The notes below the pieces were generated by a model. It searched no databases. It saw nothing but the letters and a program-made list of their open reading frames with translations, and was not told where the DNA came from. Of a stretch of 64,000 nt of DNA, positions 11,701 to 25,024 are shown in pieces. Origin of the DNA: Syngnathus acus (taxonomy: Eukaryota > Chordata > Actinopteri > Syngnathiformes > Syngnathidae); assembly GCF_901709675.1 (NCBI RefSeq), contig NC_051089.1:4316476-4380475 (forward strand). The letters run 5' to 3'. The first letter of the stretch is position 1; every line of letters begins with the position of its first letter. The position numbers were made by a program, and so were the translations under genes.

Positions 11701-14700
11701 CAAGGAGGGGGCGGCGGGCGCAATTTTGGAGGCACATTCTAAAGGAAAGAAAAGCTTCAGGCTTTTGGGGAGGAGTCGGGGGGGTGGGTCGAGGGGTAGC
11801 ACCTGGCTGGAGTGGGGGGCCATGTGATTTTTTAAAGAAGTGTTCCCATGAGAGGATGAGTGGAAAGGATGTTGCCCGGGGCGATGCGGTGGTCACTTTA
11901 ATGCCACAGTTGGTGTCGCACGGTGGGAAAAAAACTTTTGGAGAGTATTCCCTGGAATGATTGATTCGAAGGAGTAATAATGCAAGTGGTTAAAACATCA
12001 GCGTTCCAATCTCAGTTTGAACTAAAGTGGTCCGACGACTGACACTTGCGGTACTCCGCCACGTCATGGCCGTTCGATCGGATTCAAAACGATGCTGTAT
12101 GTTAATATACGCATGTTCTTTTTTTTTTGTCCTGTGTGGAGTCGGATATCCGGATACACTCTAGAGATCAAAGTCTGCTTTGTGGAATGTGCGTGGAATC
12201 TCCGGGGATTAGCAGCTAAGGGATTGTGCTTCGTCCCCTCGTCCACATCTGCATTTGGCAATGTGGGCAGCGGTTAAGTCATCTTCACTTTACTAGCCCT
12301 TCTTGACCGCTTCTTGGCGTCTTAGTTTGGGGAAGGTGGCAAACGAGAGGTGAGCGGCGTTCCGCGAATGCGCCGAATGCTCCTCTGAGTCTCGTGTTGT
12401 TCTCGTGGTGCACGTTTTTAATCACCCACTTAAAAGGCAGCACTCGAGTGGGTGTTTAAGTGTTTAAACCCTGAATAATTCTCCCGTGTTTGTTTATCAC
12501 ATTCTCTCCACCTTCCCTTGCGGATTACTCTCTGGCCCGTAATGTAAATGCTGAATAATTTCACTTGAGCGCTATAAAGCGGCTCTCAAATAGGACAAGA
12601 TCTGTGTCGTAACAATGAAGTCATGTGATTTTTGAATGTTCTCATTTTCTCATCCTAGTTAGTGCTTAGCTCGTTTATCTCTCAGGTTTAATCAGCATAT
12701 TATACTACCCGTGGTCATTATTAGCATCATTGACACATTATTGGATTTTTTTATTTATTTTTTTTTAAAGTCAAACAATTTTGTCACTATGCTGGCAGAG
12801 AGAAAAAAAAGCAGCATAGTTGGGATGCGGACGGCTCCACGCACGCACTCCAAGTTCCGTAAGCTCAGCTGGAGTGTTTATCCTCCACGTGTGAGAGAGG
12901 GCCGGTAACAGAGGCCAAAAGGCTACCCGAGGTAGATGGAGTCAAGGAAGCGGGCGAAGGTAAACATTCGGGAGAGCATTGTGGCGGCGCTTCCAAAGGG
13001 TCTCCTCTGCTCTTCCTGTGCCGCCATGTCTGGAGGAATGTGTTTTGGGAGGCGGGAAAAGACAAACAGACCATCTTCTCCTCCAGTGTTTATGCTCCAC
13101 GGGTGCCCAGGGAGGACCCTCACCCTGTGTGTGCACTTGAAGACCTTTGAATTCACCTCCTCCTACTCAACGTTGAGAAGGACCCCCAAGTTGCCATGTT
13201 CTAGCAAAACTCTTGATGGGACGTCAACAGATCACACATGAGTTCATAGCGATTGTTGATCCAAACATATTCAATATCGTAAACAATCGGCGGATGCATC
13301 GTGGTCGCCTTGTTTTCGGAATGCTCAATGTTTTTTTTGCACTGGTCACTTGTTGCCAGGCGGAATTTGAGGGGCAACTGGAAGACAGATGTGTTAATTT
13401 TACGGTTGGATCGTGACTCTCTGGCACATATTGTATTTGAAGAAAAAAAAACGAGCTCAGAATCATTTTGTGGTGGTTGTGTCTATCGTCACGTTATACG
13501 CAGTATAGTTAGCGCTAAAGTTAGCACGTAATTGCACCCTATATTACACAATATGCTACAGACTACAGAACCCATAATTGAGTGTTGAAATGACTCAAAG
13601 ACAACTACAAGAATATGAAATTTGAAATATGAATTTTCCCTAAAGCAGCATAAAGCACACATGACAATAGTGCAAAGTTAGCCAGCTAGCTAGAATGGGG
13701 AAAAAAAAAAACATATATACCAATATATTCAAGTAACGCGAATGGGTCCTGGCATGGTTCCTTGAGACTTTTTCCCTTCCCATGTTGTTTTTTTTTTTTC
13801 CCCCGTGGTTGCTACCTAGCGCATTTTCAAAGTTCATGTTCGGAACTCATAAAACAGTGTGTGTGATTTAATGACATGTTGCAACTTTCAGTCATGCGTC
13901 GTGCTCCAAGTTCATTATAGACAAGCCATTAATTCCAGGCTGACTATGAATAGAAACGCGCCACTCGCAAATGGCCGCGCTCGCGTACAGTACTTCCAGT
14001 CTATTTCGAACGCCGGCATTTACTCGCCTAGCTCGGGCTGTCTTTGTAATTAGAGATTTTAGGCGCACCGTTAAAAGGTCAGATGTGAGGGATGTTTATA
14101 GAGGTGGCGGCTGGCAGGACTGTCTTGGACACAGTAGGGGGAAAAAAAAGACTCTGGCCAAGTTGGCGCTGATTTGTTGAACATGAACACTTGAGAGGTT
14201 TACAAGGTGTGGGAAATATGAGTTAAGATAAGATGAGTTGGTTGTAAATCATAGTTAGCGTTTAACACGTTGAATCGTATAACATCGCATGTTGCCGGTA
14301 GGCATCCGGATTCTGTTATATATTTACAGAGGAATTTCATTTATTGAAAGATTTGATATTTCCTCAGTTTTAGACGGTTATATGAGACTTTTTCAAGGAT
14401 ACAAAGAGTGCGTGATAAATGAGTATGTTGTTTGATTGTTAGTGATATATGGCACATTCTATTTTATTTTATTTATTATTTATGGTTTGTGCCTTCTTGT
14501 TTTTGTTTTGTGTCGCCTACTTGTATGTCTCGTCACCGTGGGATGGAGGAAACGGAATTTCGGTTTCTTTGTGTGTCTTGACATATGAAGGGATTGACAA
14601 TAAAGCTGACTTTGACTTTGACTTTGACATTCGGATACAAATTTGAGATCCCAAGTTGTGACCGTATCAATAGAACTCTGTCGGAACCTGAGGACCACTT

Positions 14701-17700
14701 GTACGGTTAGCGTTTGAGGGAACAATTTGTGAATTGTTGAATTTTTTTTTGACTCCTCGACATGGCACCGTTAGTTTCAATCAAGGGATTTATGAAATTT
14801 CAAGTCAGCACAATGTGGAACAGTGAGTGCCATCTCGAGGAGTGAAAAAAATACAACTGGTTCAGGAAGCAAATTTGAAGCTTTGTTCCCCCCCCCTTTG
14901 CTTTAAATGAGGATAAGCAGCTGCAATTTGACTCATAGCATATGTAGTATTTTTAACTGTTTACAATTTCACTGTAGTGTAGTTTGTGTTTATGCTGCAA
15001 CATAATTGACACGTATCAAGGACATCCGATTTTTAGTGGCATGTCGAAGAGACCCGATACCGATCTGGTGTTATCTGATACCAGGAGCGAAGGTCTTTGC
15101 AGGTGTAACTCGTGCCAAATCTGCACAACCAAGTAAAGTCTTAACAGTTAATTAATTATTATGCACATCCTTAATGCATCGTGAAACGGTGACACTCGAG
15201 GAACCAAAAAAATAGGAACGATTTTAGAGGAGCCTCCTGTCCCGTGAGGAATAAGCGAGCGTTAAAAGAGGAAATCCTTTGACTTTGACACAGCCAAGTG
15301 TTTCCTTTCATCCGTCTGGTGCGCTGAAAGGTTGAAGTACCTGTCACTTCCTCTGCGCCCTTAAGGTAAGACTTCCTCATCGCGCCACTCAAGTCTGGCG
15401 TCAGACGAAGAACTAATTGTGAGAGCCCTCCAGACCCGTCTAAGCGCGCTCTGCCGCACTTAAAGATCAGCGAGGCTGCCACAGAGTCGTCTGGGCTCTT
15501 CTAATCCGTCCTGCTTTCCATTAGCGAGTGTGACACGTGTAAGCGTGGCGCCTCGCAGCAGGACAGTTCCAGAGATGACTCATTTCCTTTTGAGGACACC
15601 CGACGAAATCCAAACAAGATCCAAAGAAGCTTGTGGAAATGAGACGTGTCGTTTCACCCTCGCCGTCTTTTCTTTTCGTCATTCTTTTGGAAGTCGATTT
15701 TACTGTGAATATTCAGAGGGCAGCAATTTTATAATTTTGTCACTTTTGGCAGGCTTGGAGCACCTGTAGTTCGGGGCCAAGCGACAGTCTGTCGCCTCGC
15801 TAGCCCACACCCTTAGCTTAGCGCGTCATGCAGAATCACAGCCTTAACGGGTTGCCTCTGAGAGAAAGAAACAATTCTGAGGGACCTTTCTCGAAGTTTA
15901 TGTCCCGTCTATCCCAGAAGGATGCCCTTTTAAAAAAAATCTCAATTGGCAGCATACACATTTTGGGCTGTGATTTAAAAAATCTATTAAAAAATATCAT
16001 GAATACAATAGTATAAAATATAGAACAAAATATTTTAAAAAATAATTCAGCCAATTAAGTCAACTAAAATAACATAAAATTATAAATAAAAAAATAGAAT
16101 AATATGAATTATATAACACAATATTTAAAAAAATAATTCAGCTAATTAAGTTAACTAAAATAATATAAAATAATTAAAGAAATAAATAAAGCAGCTAATT
16201 AAGTCAACAATTCATTAGAAAAAAAAAATCTTAAAAATGCCAACTCCAAGCATCAATGCCGAGAATTCTGTTGAGCGCATCCGCCTCTTTACAATTGATG
16301 CAGACGTTTTTATGCCAATGAGAGGTGCTTCTGTCTTGCGCATGAACTGAGGGTTGCGGTTCATCTAAATTTGCTGCAGGGGCAATCATGCGGTTCAACT
16401 CTTGCTCTTGACGTATCGTATCAACCCGCTCCTCCCCTGTGCTGCGGTAGCGCTTTGATAAACAGTGTGATAAATGTTAATTGCAGCGCCTGTATGTTTT
16501 TCAAGCGCTAATAACGACGCCTACCTTGAGCTAACAGGTGGGGTTCGCAACCCCCAGGGGATGACTGCCTTGTAAAAGAAAGAGTATAAAAGCTTATCTT
16601 TGCAGGTGTAAAAGTTTTCTAAACGGGTCATTAAAATGTTGGCCAACTTCACACAAGAAACACAAAAAGGGAGGGAGGGATGGGGAGTGGACGGCACATT
16701 GAGATCGGCATGTTTGCAAGACGCTCAAATGAGGCTCGTAAAGCTCCACTATTAGTACACGTAGAAAAAAAAGTTGTTTGAGTTTTGGGTTGGAACAAAT
16801 TTTTGGCCTTTTAAGATACGGGCGTATAAACCTGTTTAGTGGGGCGTCAATTTTATTTTATTTTTTACTGTATAAGAACATAATGTAAACACAAACGTGC
16901 TGAACCCCAAGCGTGACTTCAAATGTCTCCTCTGTGTGTGGTTCTGCGTCGAGATACTTGCCAACCGACCTGCGTCGCGATGGTAACCCTTCTGGCACGT
17001 CCAGCCTCCGGTGTCGCTCAGCGTGCGCCGCGCTTTAATCACAGCGCAGCTTCCTCAGAACTGCCCGCCCGGATGCCAACGGACGGTGACTCCGTGGCTA
17101 TAATTTGCTCCCCGGGGGCACAGGAAGAGAGGCGGGTGTGGCGTGACGGAAAGGATGTCAAGCGTGGGGCCTCAAAGTTTGTTCCAGAGAAGGTGTCTGT
17201 CTCGAATTGGCAAAATGGCGGACGGAATTTGGAAGCACAAAAACAGTGATCCTTCGCTACTTCGTGTTTCATCAATCGCGGCTTCACTACGTCACAATCT
17301 TCCAAATTAAAGGAAACATTTAAAAGTCAAAATAAAACTTCTAAATTGAGGAAACATGTGTCTAACCTTTAGGACAATGTACTATTGCTCCAAATGTTCG
17401 TTTACATTCTTTTAGAAGTCCTTTTCGCGTGATAGCACGATCGCGCATTAGGATATTTCCGCTAACTCGTTAGCCTGCCCAGTACTTCTTGTTGACCGTA
17501 CTTCGCGGATTTCACTTATCGCGGGTGGTTTTTGGAACCAATTATCCGCAATAAACGAGGGATTACTGTATATCAAAGCTAAATAGACTTGCAGTGTTAG
17601 CGCAGGTTAGGTGAGCTCCACCAGGCTAGCATTAGCTCCACTAGGCTAATGACTCAAATGAAATGACTCAACTCCAAAGACTTCCTTATCAAGTACATTA

Positions 17701-20700
17701 AAAAAAACTTCCTCTTGGCACTGCCTTCCTGCATATCTCTGCTTTGTATCAACTTTGACATCTCGCTAGTATCCCCGCTGTTTCCCGAAACCGGTTCAAC
17801 GTACCGTAATAAGCGTCAGTAACAGATTCATCTTTCGGACCGTGGAGCAACACGGAGACATTTATTTGCCATAACGATCAGTCTTCCCTCCCTCCCTCCC
17901 TCCCTCCGCGCATGGCTTGCATCAGCTTTGCAACGTGTTTATCTGAGATCGTTATTTCATGTGCGGAAAACGGATCTCCTTTGAAGGCGGCCGAGTCGGA
18001 CTGCTGTGGCTCATATCAACACCCTCAATCTTGGCTTCATCTCAGGAGCACTCTGGGGGTGGGAAAGCAAAAGACCCTGCGGTGTTTAATGACGGTGGTT
18101 TGTTTTTGTTTTCGCGATGTAAATTGGGAGGGTGGGCGCAGTTTCGGGTTCTTGGCCTTTTGAAATCGCTTCAACTTACACTCGGTGGAAAAAGCAAAGG
18201 TATTTCCTCTGGAAGGTTTAGTAACACTACACCTTGACGTTAATTAGCAGTTTTGGCATCGATGTTTTACAGCTGGATAAGCGCTTTGTCGAGAATCGGA
18301 ACGCCGCGCAGCTGTTCTTTTCGTCAGACTATTCACAAATTGAATAATTGACTTTTCTTTTCAGTAGAATCTATCCTCACTCAAATACTTTTATTCAGTT
18401 CTCTCAGACGATTTTTCTATTATCATTAATATGTTGGATATTTACATTTTGCTTTCCTGATATCAGGTGTTATGCAACAGCTTGCCCATGGACACATTTT
18501 CAGAAAATGACATATTTGAAAATATTTACTCAGTTAATTTCACACTGTAGAAGCTCTGAAAAGTGAATTTTCCATAATATTGAAGAGCTGTCATTCAGTG
18601 ATGTCATATTAGAACTAGAAAAATCATTCCAATGTTTATAATCAAGGGACAAATAAACTTAACTTTGCTCGGAAGCGTCCAACATCCTCGAGTCGTTATG
18701 GCAAAACATGATCTGGTTGTCATTCTCTGGGAACCAGGAATCATCTTGCTAATAGGACAACAGTTCAACCTTGGCTGTGCTCTGCGTTCGACTGAGTGAC
18801 AATCTATCATTGTGGTTCCCCTCATTATTTTGGCATTGTGACCCACACACACACACACACAAAAAGTACTTCTGAAGGCGTTTCCGTGCTCCGGTTGAGC
18901 GGCCGAGTCGGAAGCATCCAGTCGCGGCCTTAATGAGATTTTTTCCGCGTTTTGATAGAGCGCCAGTAGCCGCCGTCGCCGCAGTTCCAGAGGCCCGCTT
19001 CGACCGGGGCCCTGGCCCTCGATCAGGGGGAGCTGTCGACGGCCGCATAAATTGTCAGCTTGTGTGGCGGCTCACCGAGGCAGAAAGCTCGCAGACCAAA
19101 GAGGCCTTGTGGGACTTTCCCACAATCACATAGAAGTACATAGTAGGTATAATTTAACGTAGCCTTTTTTTTTTTTTTCTTTCTTTCAAACACAAGGGGG
19201 AAAAAAAGCTAGTAAGTCCATGTCAGCGGTGCCAAAGTTAGTAAGGTGCCAGAGGCCACTTTTTGGTGGCCAAAGCCTTTTAAAATTAACTACTCTGTAA
19301 AAACAAAAAGAAAAATCATAATGAAGTACCAAGGGATGCTAAATACGCAGTAACAGAAGTGAACTGAACGTAATTAAGCCCGATTAAAAAGTTATTCGTG
19401 GGCCAACCGAATCCTAATTTTGGTGGGGCTTTCCCAGACTGAAAAACTCACTGAATCATTGAAAGTTTAAATATCCCTCCAAACATTGTCATGATTGTAT
19501 GTGGTTTTTTTTTTTTACATTTCAGAACTTGGGATTTCACATAAGAGAAAATGGACGTGCTTGTTCCAGTGTAAAATGATCAAAAGGCTTGTGATATATT
19601 TCCCATTTTAACACAGTCCAGAACAATTCCAGTGGTCACCTCTAGTATACTTAATAAAATGGTTTCCATCCATCATCACAGACAGCAACCAATTAGCACA
19701 TTCCTGCATCTCCTGTTTCTCATGCTGTTGGCTTTCCCTGCAATCATTTTGCACCATTCATCATCAACAAAAAAAAAAGAAAAAAAACATCCAAGAGACT
19801 CGATCTTAGTGTTTATGGATTAGAGGAATTAGTGTGATGTCGACCATGGAGTCGTTTTGTCTTTGAAACAAAAATGTAATGAAAGCCAGTTACTAATTAT
19901 TTCATCAAGTTTAAAAGAAAACAGGAAAACAAACAACTAGTTGGTGATGGAGATGTGCTTTTTTTTTTTTTATTTAATCCATGTCTGGGACAAATTATGT
20001 TCGATAGATCAATAATATATCTGTCTGATGTCTTAGTAAATTTTGACATCTCATGTGTATCTAATTGACCAAATCCTTAAAAATAATTGTGGCACATAAT
20101 TCAGAACAACTTTGATCTACATTTTCATCCATGAAATATGTAGCCAAAAAAATGTTCAATATTTACTGCTGACATAAAACTGTTGTCCTGACTAAAAAGA
20201 CTGAGCTGTTTGAAAACATCCCTCAAATAGTTGTGTTAGTGTTCCCCCTCGCTGTGCCGTCGCTTGGGCCCGACTGCCAGTCTTTGTGGCCCTGCAATTA
20301 TCCTTCCCGTGCTGATGTAAAACTTTGTTTGCGTATGGACATCTGACTGCCCGCGGTTAGATGTCGGCTTGCCACTCTGTGTCGGAATGCCACGCTGTGG
20401 ATTTGCACTGTTTGTTTTTTATGTGCCAGAAATGAAAGACTCGCTGATATACGGGCATGACTCAATGTTCTTTCCTTTCTTTTTCTCTTTCAGGACTCCA
20501 TGAATGAAGCTCAGCAGATTGGTGATGAGCACTACCGCTTAGAAGGTAAGCTATCAACCAACTCTTTTTTTTTTTAATGCCATATATTGTGCTGGCATCC
20601 TCCAAGGTCTCCACCCCCATCACTCTCTAAACCCCAGCAATGTGCTGATGAGGTCCCCTTACTCCCCCCCCCCCCCCTCCCCTCCCTTCCCCCAATGCAA

Positions 20701-23700
20701 AGATTGCCCCCTAGTGTGACATGATCCTCGGATTTGGAAGCCTCTCCTTCTCTGCTCAAAGTGGGACTCGCACGAGAGCTGCCGACACCCACACGGAATG
20801 CAGAAAGGTGATGGAAATGGGGAAATTGGCAAAATGTGCACGCGTTCAGGCGCTCTTATCCTTTCTCCAAGGATCCTGTTGATTTTAAAGTAGCTCAGTC
20901 TGTTTGAACAAAAGTCTGTTTTGAAAAAACAAACATCAATCTAATTCAAGTCTCAAAAGCAAAATATATTAGTCTCAAAGCCATTTCTTCTTAAAAGTTT
21001 GTTTTCTCCGCTTTTTGGTCAGAAATGAGGGTTTTTGGGTGAAACCATCCTATGTTCTACTACTGATTGCCAAAGAACAGATAAAGCTAGAATTGTTTTT
21101 TCTTTCTGCTGGGGGGGGGGGGAGAAAAACTTTCATTTAGCAGGTAGTCTGCTTCTAATAATAATGCATAATCTCATTTGAAAAGTAACCCGAGATGCTT
21201 TTTTGCTTACATGTGCGCTGGCTAGCAATTAGGCTGCTAAGAAAACCCCCTAAAAAAAAAAAAGTAGGATTAAGTCCCTTGATCACCAGATGAAGAAAAT
21301 GTGACTTCTCCTGGCCACAAAGGCAGAGTCATCCTACTGATCCCCACGCATTTAGCCTTGGAAGAAGGACAGGAGGCAGCAGATATGTGTAATACAGCAG
21401 CCAAGCTGGATGAGCTCGAGCATGGCAGCGTTCCCAACCTGCGAGACTCGGATTGCCCTCGCCGTGCCCCTCGGAGCCAATCCCACGGCAGCTTCCTGGC
21501 GTATAGACTTCTAAAAGGGCGGGTGGGGGGGGGGCGGGTCAGTGATCCTGCATTACTGTTTCTCCTCCCGGCGTTTCAGTAGCTATCTCGCCGCCATATT
21601 GAGCCTGCCGCCGAACAGATTTGCCCCCTCACACACGATCAAACAGCGGGAGCCCCTCCTCTCTCAATATCCAGAAAAAAAAGTTCCCCGGGATGTCGCC
21701 TTTCATTTCCGGCTTCCTCCCAACGAGGAGGGGATGATCAGACGCTTCGGCTTTGATCCGCTTTCGGATGGCGCGGGAAGAAAGTGGGCCGTCGTGTTGT
21801 GTCTGCTGCCCCGGCTGGCACGCAAACAAACAGTGTTTCCGATTTGACTCGGCTTAATTAATTAGTGATTCTGTTTTTATTCCACGCGCCGGACTGATCC
21901 TCTTCCAGAAGGTTGGAGGATGGGGGACTTCAAAGTGAGGATGGGAGGAGAGGCGAAAAAGAGAGGGAGAAGGGGGTGTGGTCTGTAGAGGTGGGAAAAC
22001 TCAACTCGAAAGTACTTAAGTAGAAGGACAGAAGATACCTGGGTAAGAAAATACGAGTTGAAGAAAATGCGCACAAAATAGTTTGCTGGTAAAATGTTCA
22101 CATTGCTCGTACTGAGAGAAAAAAAAAAATCAATCACAGTTTTGCGAAATTCTGATGGGATAATCAGGACTAAAATAGCAAAGTATAAAAAAATTCTTCT
22201 TACCCGAGTTTGTTTTTTTTACCCCCCCCAGATGAGAATTTTTGAATAGCAGAGGTTTGTGGTTTTAAGGCTGGCACAAGACGCAGCTTTTATTTATAGT
22301 GTATGTGCTCGTAGTTTGAACTGACGTATAACTGCACAGCCTTGTACTGAGTGCTGTTCCTAATATTTTGCTCTGCCAAAACAGTCAGGAGACAGGAACT
22401 CAAATGGACTGAAAATTGTTGTCTGGCCCAAAAGGCTCTATAGAATTTCTTCACCACTGGTTTTATGGTCCTGTAAATGAAATACCAATAAAAACGTAAA
22501 AATATCAAATATGATAAAAATAAAGCTGCCTCGCTTCCATTAATTTGCCGCTGCTACTAAATTCCCCCCAAAACTTTGAATGCCCCCAAATAATGCAAAC
22601 AAATGTAGGAAACGAAGCAGGTCTTCCTTGATGTCAGGAGCTAGTTTGCCCACGGCTATATAACTATGTAACGACCATATTACTTTTGTGTAATTACAGC
22701 TGTTTGGCTATAATCCAAGGGCCAACCTATCCTCAGGTCAGGGCGGCGCCCACCATTTGAGGCTGACAATTTTTTTTTATGTGTTTGCAGTGGCCCTGCC
22801 CCCGGAGAAGACATCCGGCGGCTGCTGCTCGGATGACAAGACCATGCTGCAGCGCGATGGCAAGCAGCTCCAGTTTGAAGTAAGTTTGTCCACACGGAAC
22901 ACGATCTTTATTAACTACCGTATTTTCCGGAGTATAAGTCGCACCAGCCCAAAAATGCACAATAAAGGGGAAAAAACATATATAAGTTGGATTTTTGGGG
23001 GGAAATTTATTTGACAATATAATTTCACATATAAGTCGCTCCTGAGTATAAGTCGCACCCCCAGTCAAACTATGAAAAAAAAACTGCGACTTATAGTCCG
23101 GAAAATACGGTAAGTGGAAGCTAGGCCAGACAAAGACACACACGTGCCATCCCAGGAGCTGGAGTGCGCCGTGTCCATGGAGGAGGACAACCGACAAGAG
23201 TGGACGTTCACCCTCTACGACTTTGACAACAACGGGAAAGTTACCCGAGAGGTAAATTAGCGCAAGCCTTTGATCGATGAATGAACAAGTCAATGACACA
23301 CATCTGCCAGGACAATCCCCGCCCATATGAACATCTGGAATTTTCTTTTATTAATCAAGCCGCAGTATTTCCCGAATTAAACATCAAAGAATGAGCGCAT
23401 ACCTCAAAACAACATTTCAGGGGGAACGAGATAACGACACCAAAATAATGGCAAATAAATCAAATAAAATCAAACAGTCTGATTGTGAGCCACCGCCGCC
23501 GTGCTCAAACGAAAATTCTACCGTCAAAAAAGCCTCTTTTTAGTCTTTCCCTTCCTGCCAGCCAAGGCGTGCTCGGTGCCAGTAGAGATCCAAGAGAACA
23601 CCCGGAAAGTTCCGTGTCAGTGCGTATGTGGAGCCGTTGCCGGCGGCCGCTCGACTCACGAGACGGCAGCCGCTTTCTTCTCCAGCTCCTTTTCATGCTG

Positions 23701-24980
23701 TCGCGCCACAGAAGATGTTTTTTCCTCCTCGGTGTCTGCACCTGAAACCGAAGTGTGCATCCGTTCCCGCATATTGAGCTTTCTTTTGTTGTTAGAGGGA
23801 GGGATAATCTGACAAATTCTCAGCAGTTTACAATGGAGCCCCGTTTGGCAGATTGTACAGCGGAATCTTGATTTAACAGGAACAGGAACTCACGCTTTAA
23901 CAAATGTAAGGTAGTTGGCAAATTCGGCTTATATTTTTTTTTTGGAAGAACCTAAAATCAGATCGGTCAAACTGTGGCCCGTGGGCCAAATTTGGCCCAG
24001 ACTATAATTATATTTGGCCCGCAAAGACAAATTGTGCATCGACTTTGTGTCAATACTAAAATTGCAAATTGTCTTCACGTTTAAAAAAAAAAATACAGAT
24101 GTTTCTAGCAATCATCTTTTTGAACAGTTTTTACTCATCTCTCATTTCAAAATTAGTTACTCATCAGTTGGTTGTGTCGACTAATATGAGACGTTCATAC
24201 ATTTATTTGGGTTGACAGTCATAATGGCCCTCCCAAGGAAATTATGAATACGACGCAGCCCGCCACAAAAAATGAGTTTAACACCCCTGACCTAAATTAA
24301 GATCCCATTGTAGTTCCAAAAATGTCAGGTTTGTTGTGAACGGTACAGTAATGGCCGTCCGTCTTTGTGACCTTCAGGACATCACAAGCCTCCTGCACAC
24401 CATCTACGAGGTGGTGGACGCCTCCGTCAACCATTCTCCCAGCAGCAGTAAGACCTTGCGGGTCAAGCTGTCGGTAGCGCCGGACTCCAGCCAGAGATGG
24501 AGGACTTGCACGCAGGGCGGCGCAGGTACGACAAATCAAGTAGTTCACCAGAAATGAAGAGGAGTATAAAATTGTAAAAAAAAAGAAATAAGCTGTCAAA
24601 AACTTCACCTTTCTCTATGACGACTCATGAGGGGGAAAAGTAGCACAAAAATATACATCCTTGTATTGTTACCCGCCGCCGTCCTGTTTTTAACACACCT
24701 CGAGGGAAATCCGACATCGCCCGTTCGCCTTTATGCTAATTTCAGCCTGCGTCAGATCTGCCGTCTTTATTGTTAAACTCTTTCTCAAGTCTCTTCTAAC
24801 TCTGTTTTTCCCATCTTTAATTGAGAAGATGCTGGGAGTTGAACATTGAATAAATGAAGCGTTGTTGTTGGTTTTTTTTCCCCCCTTCTTGTTTTTCTTC
24901 TTCTCGCTCCTCTGTAGATCTTCAAAGTAAAAATCCAGAAATAAAGGTTGCTTTCTTCTTGCGCGACGGTTGTTGTTGCG

Positions 24981-25024
<44 letters not shown>

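Larger units (their letters stand above)
9160..20493 (+). other. Large intron 3 of nkd1
   Basis: An 11.3 kb intron between the ARKG exon and the DSMNEAQQ exon. No further nkd1 exon or nested gene was recognised. It contains an AT-rich block (about 9300-9830), a GC-rich block (11440-11960), a pair of facing TCF motifs (12165-12185), an interspersed repeat at 14522-14629, an AT-rich tandem duplication (16040-16200), a DNA-transposon remnant (17243-17571) and an exact GGGACTTTCC kB-type decamer at 19111-19120. A long first-half intron is usual for vertebrate nkd genes and a likely site of enhancers. Confidence 0.7.

Noticed and set aside
11378-11896. 172-codon minus-strand frame in nkd1 intron 3
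   Set aside because: Explained by GC-rich composition; Pro/Arg-rich translation without motifs. The GC-rich block itself is kept as a finding.
22733-23326. 197-codon minus-strand frame across nkd1 exons 5-6
   Set aside because: It crosses a MITE and two sense exons and has no family similarity.
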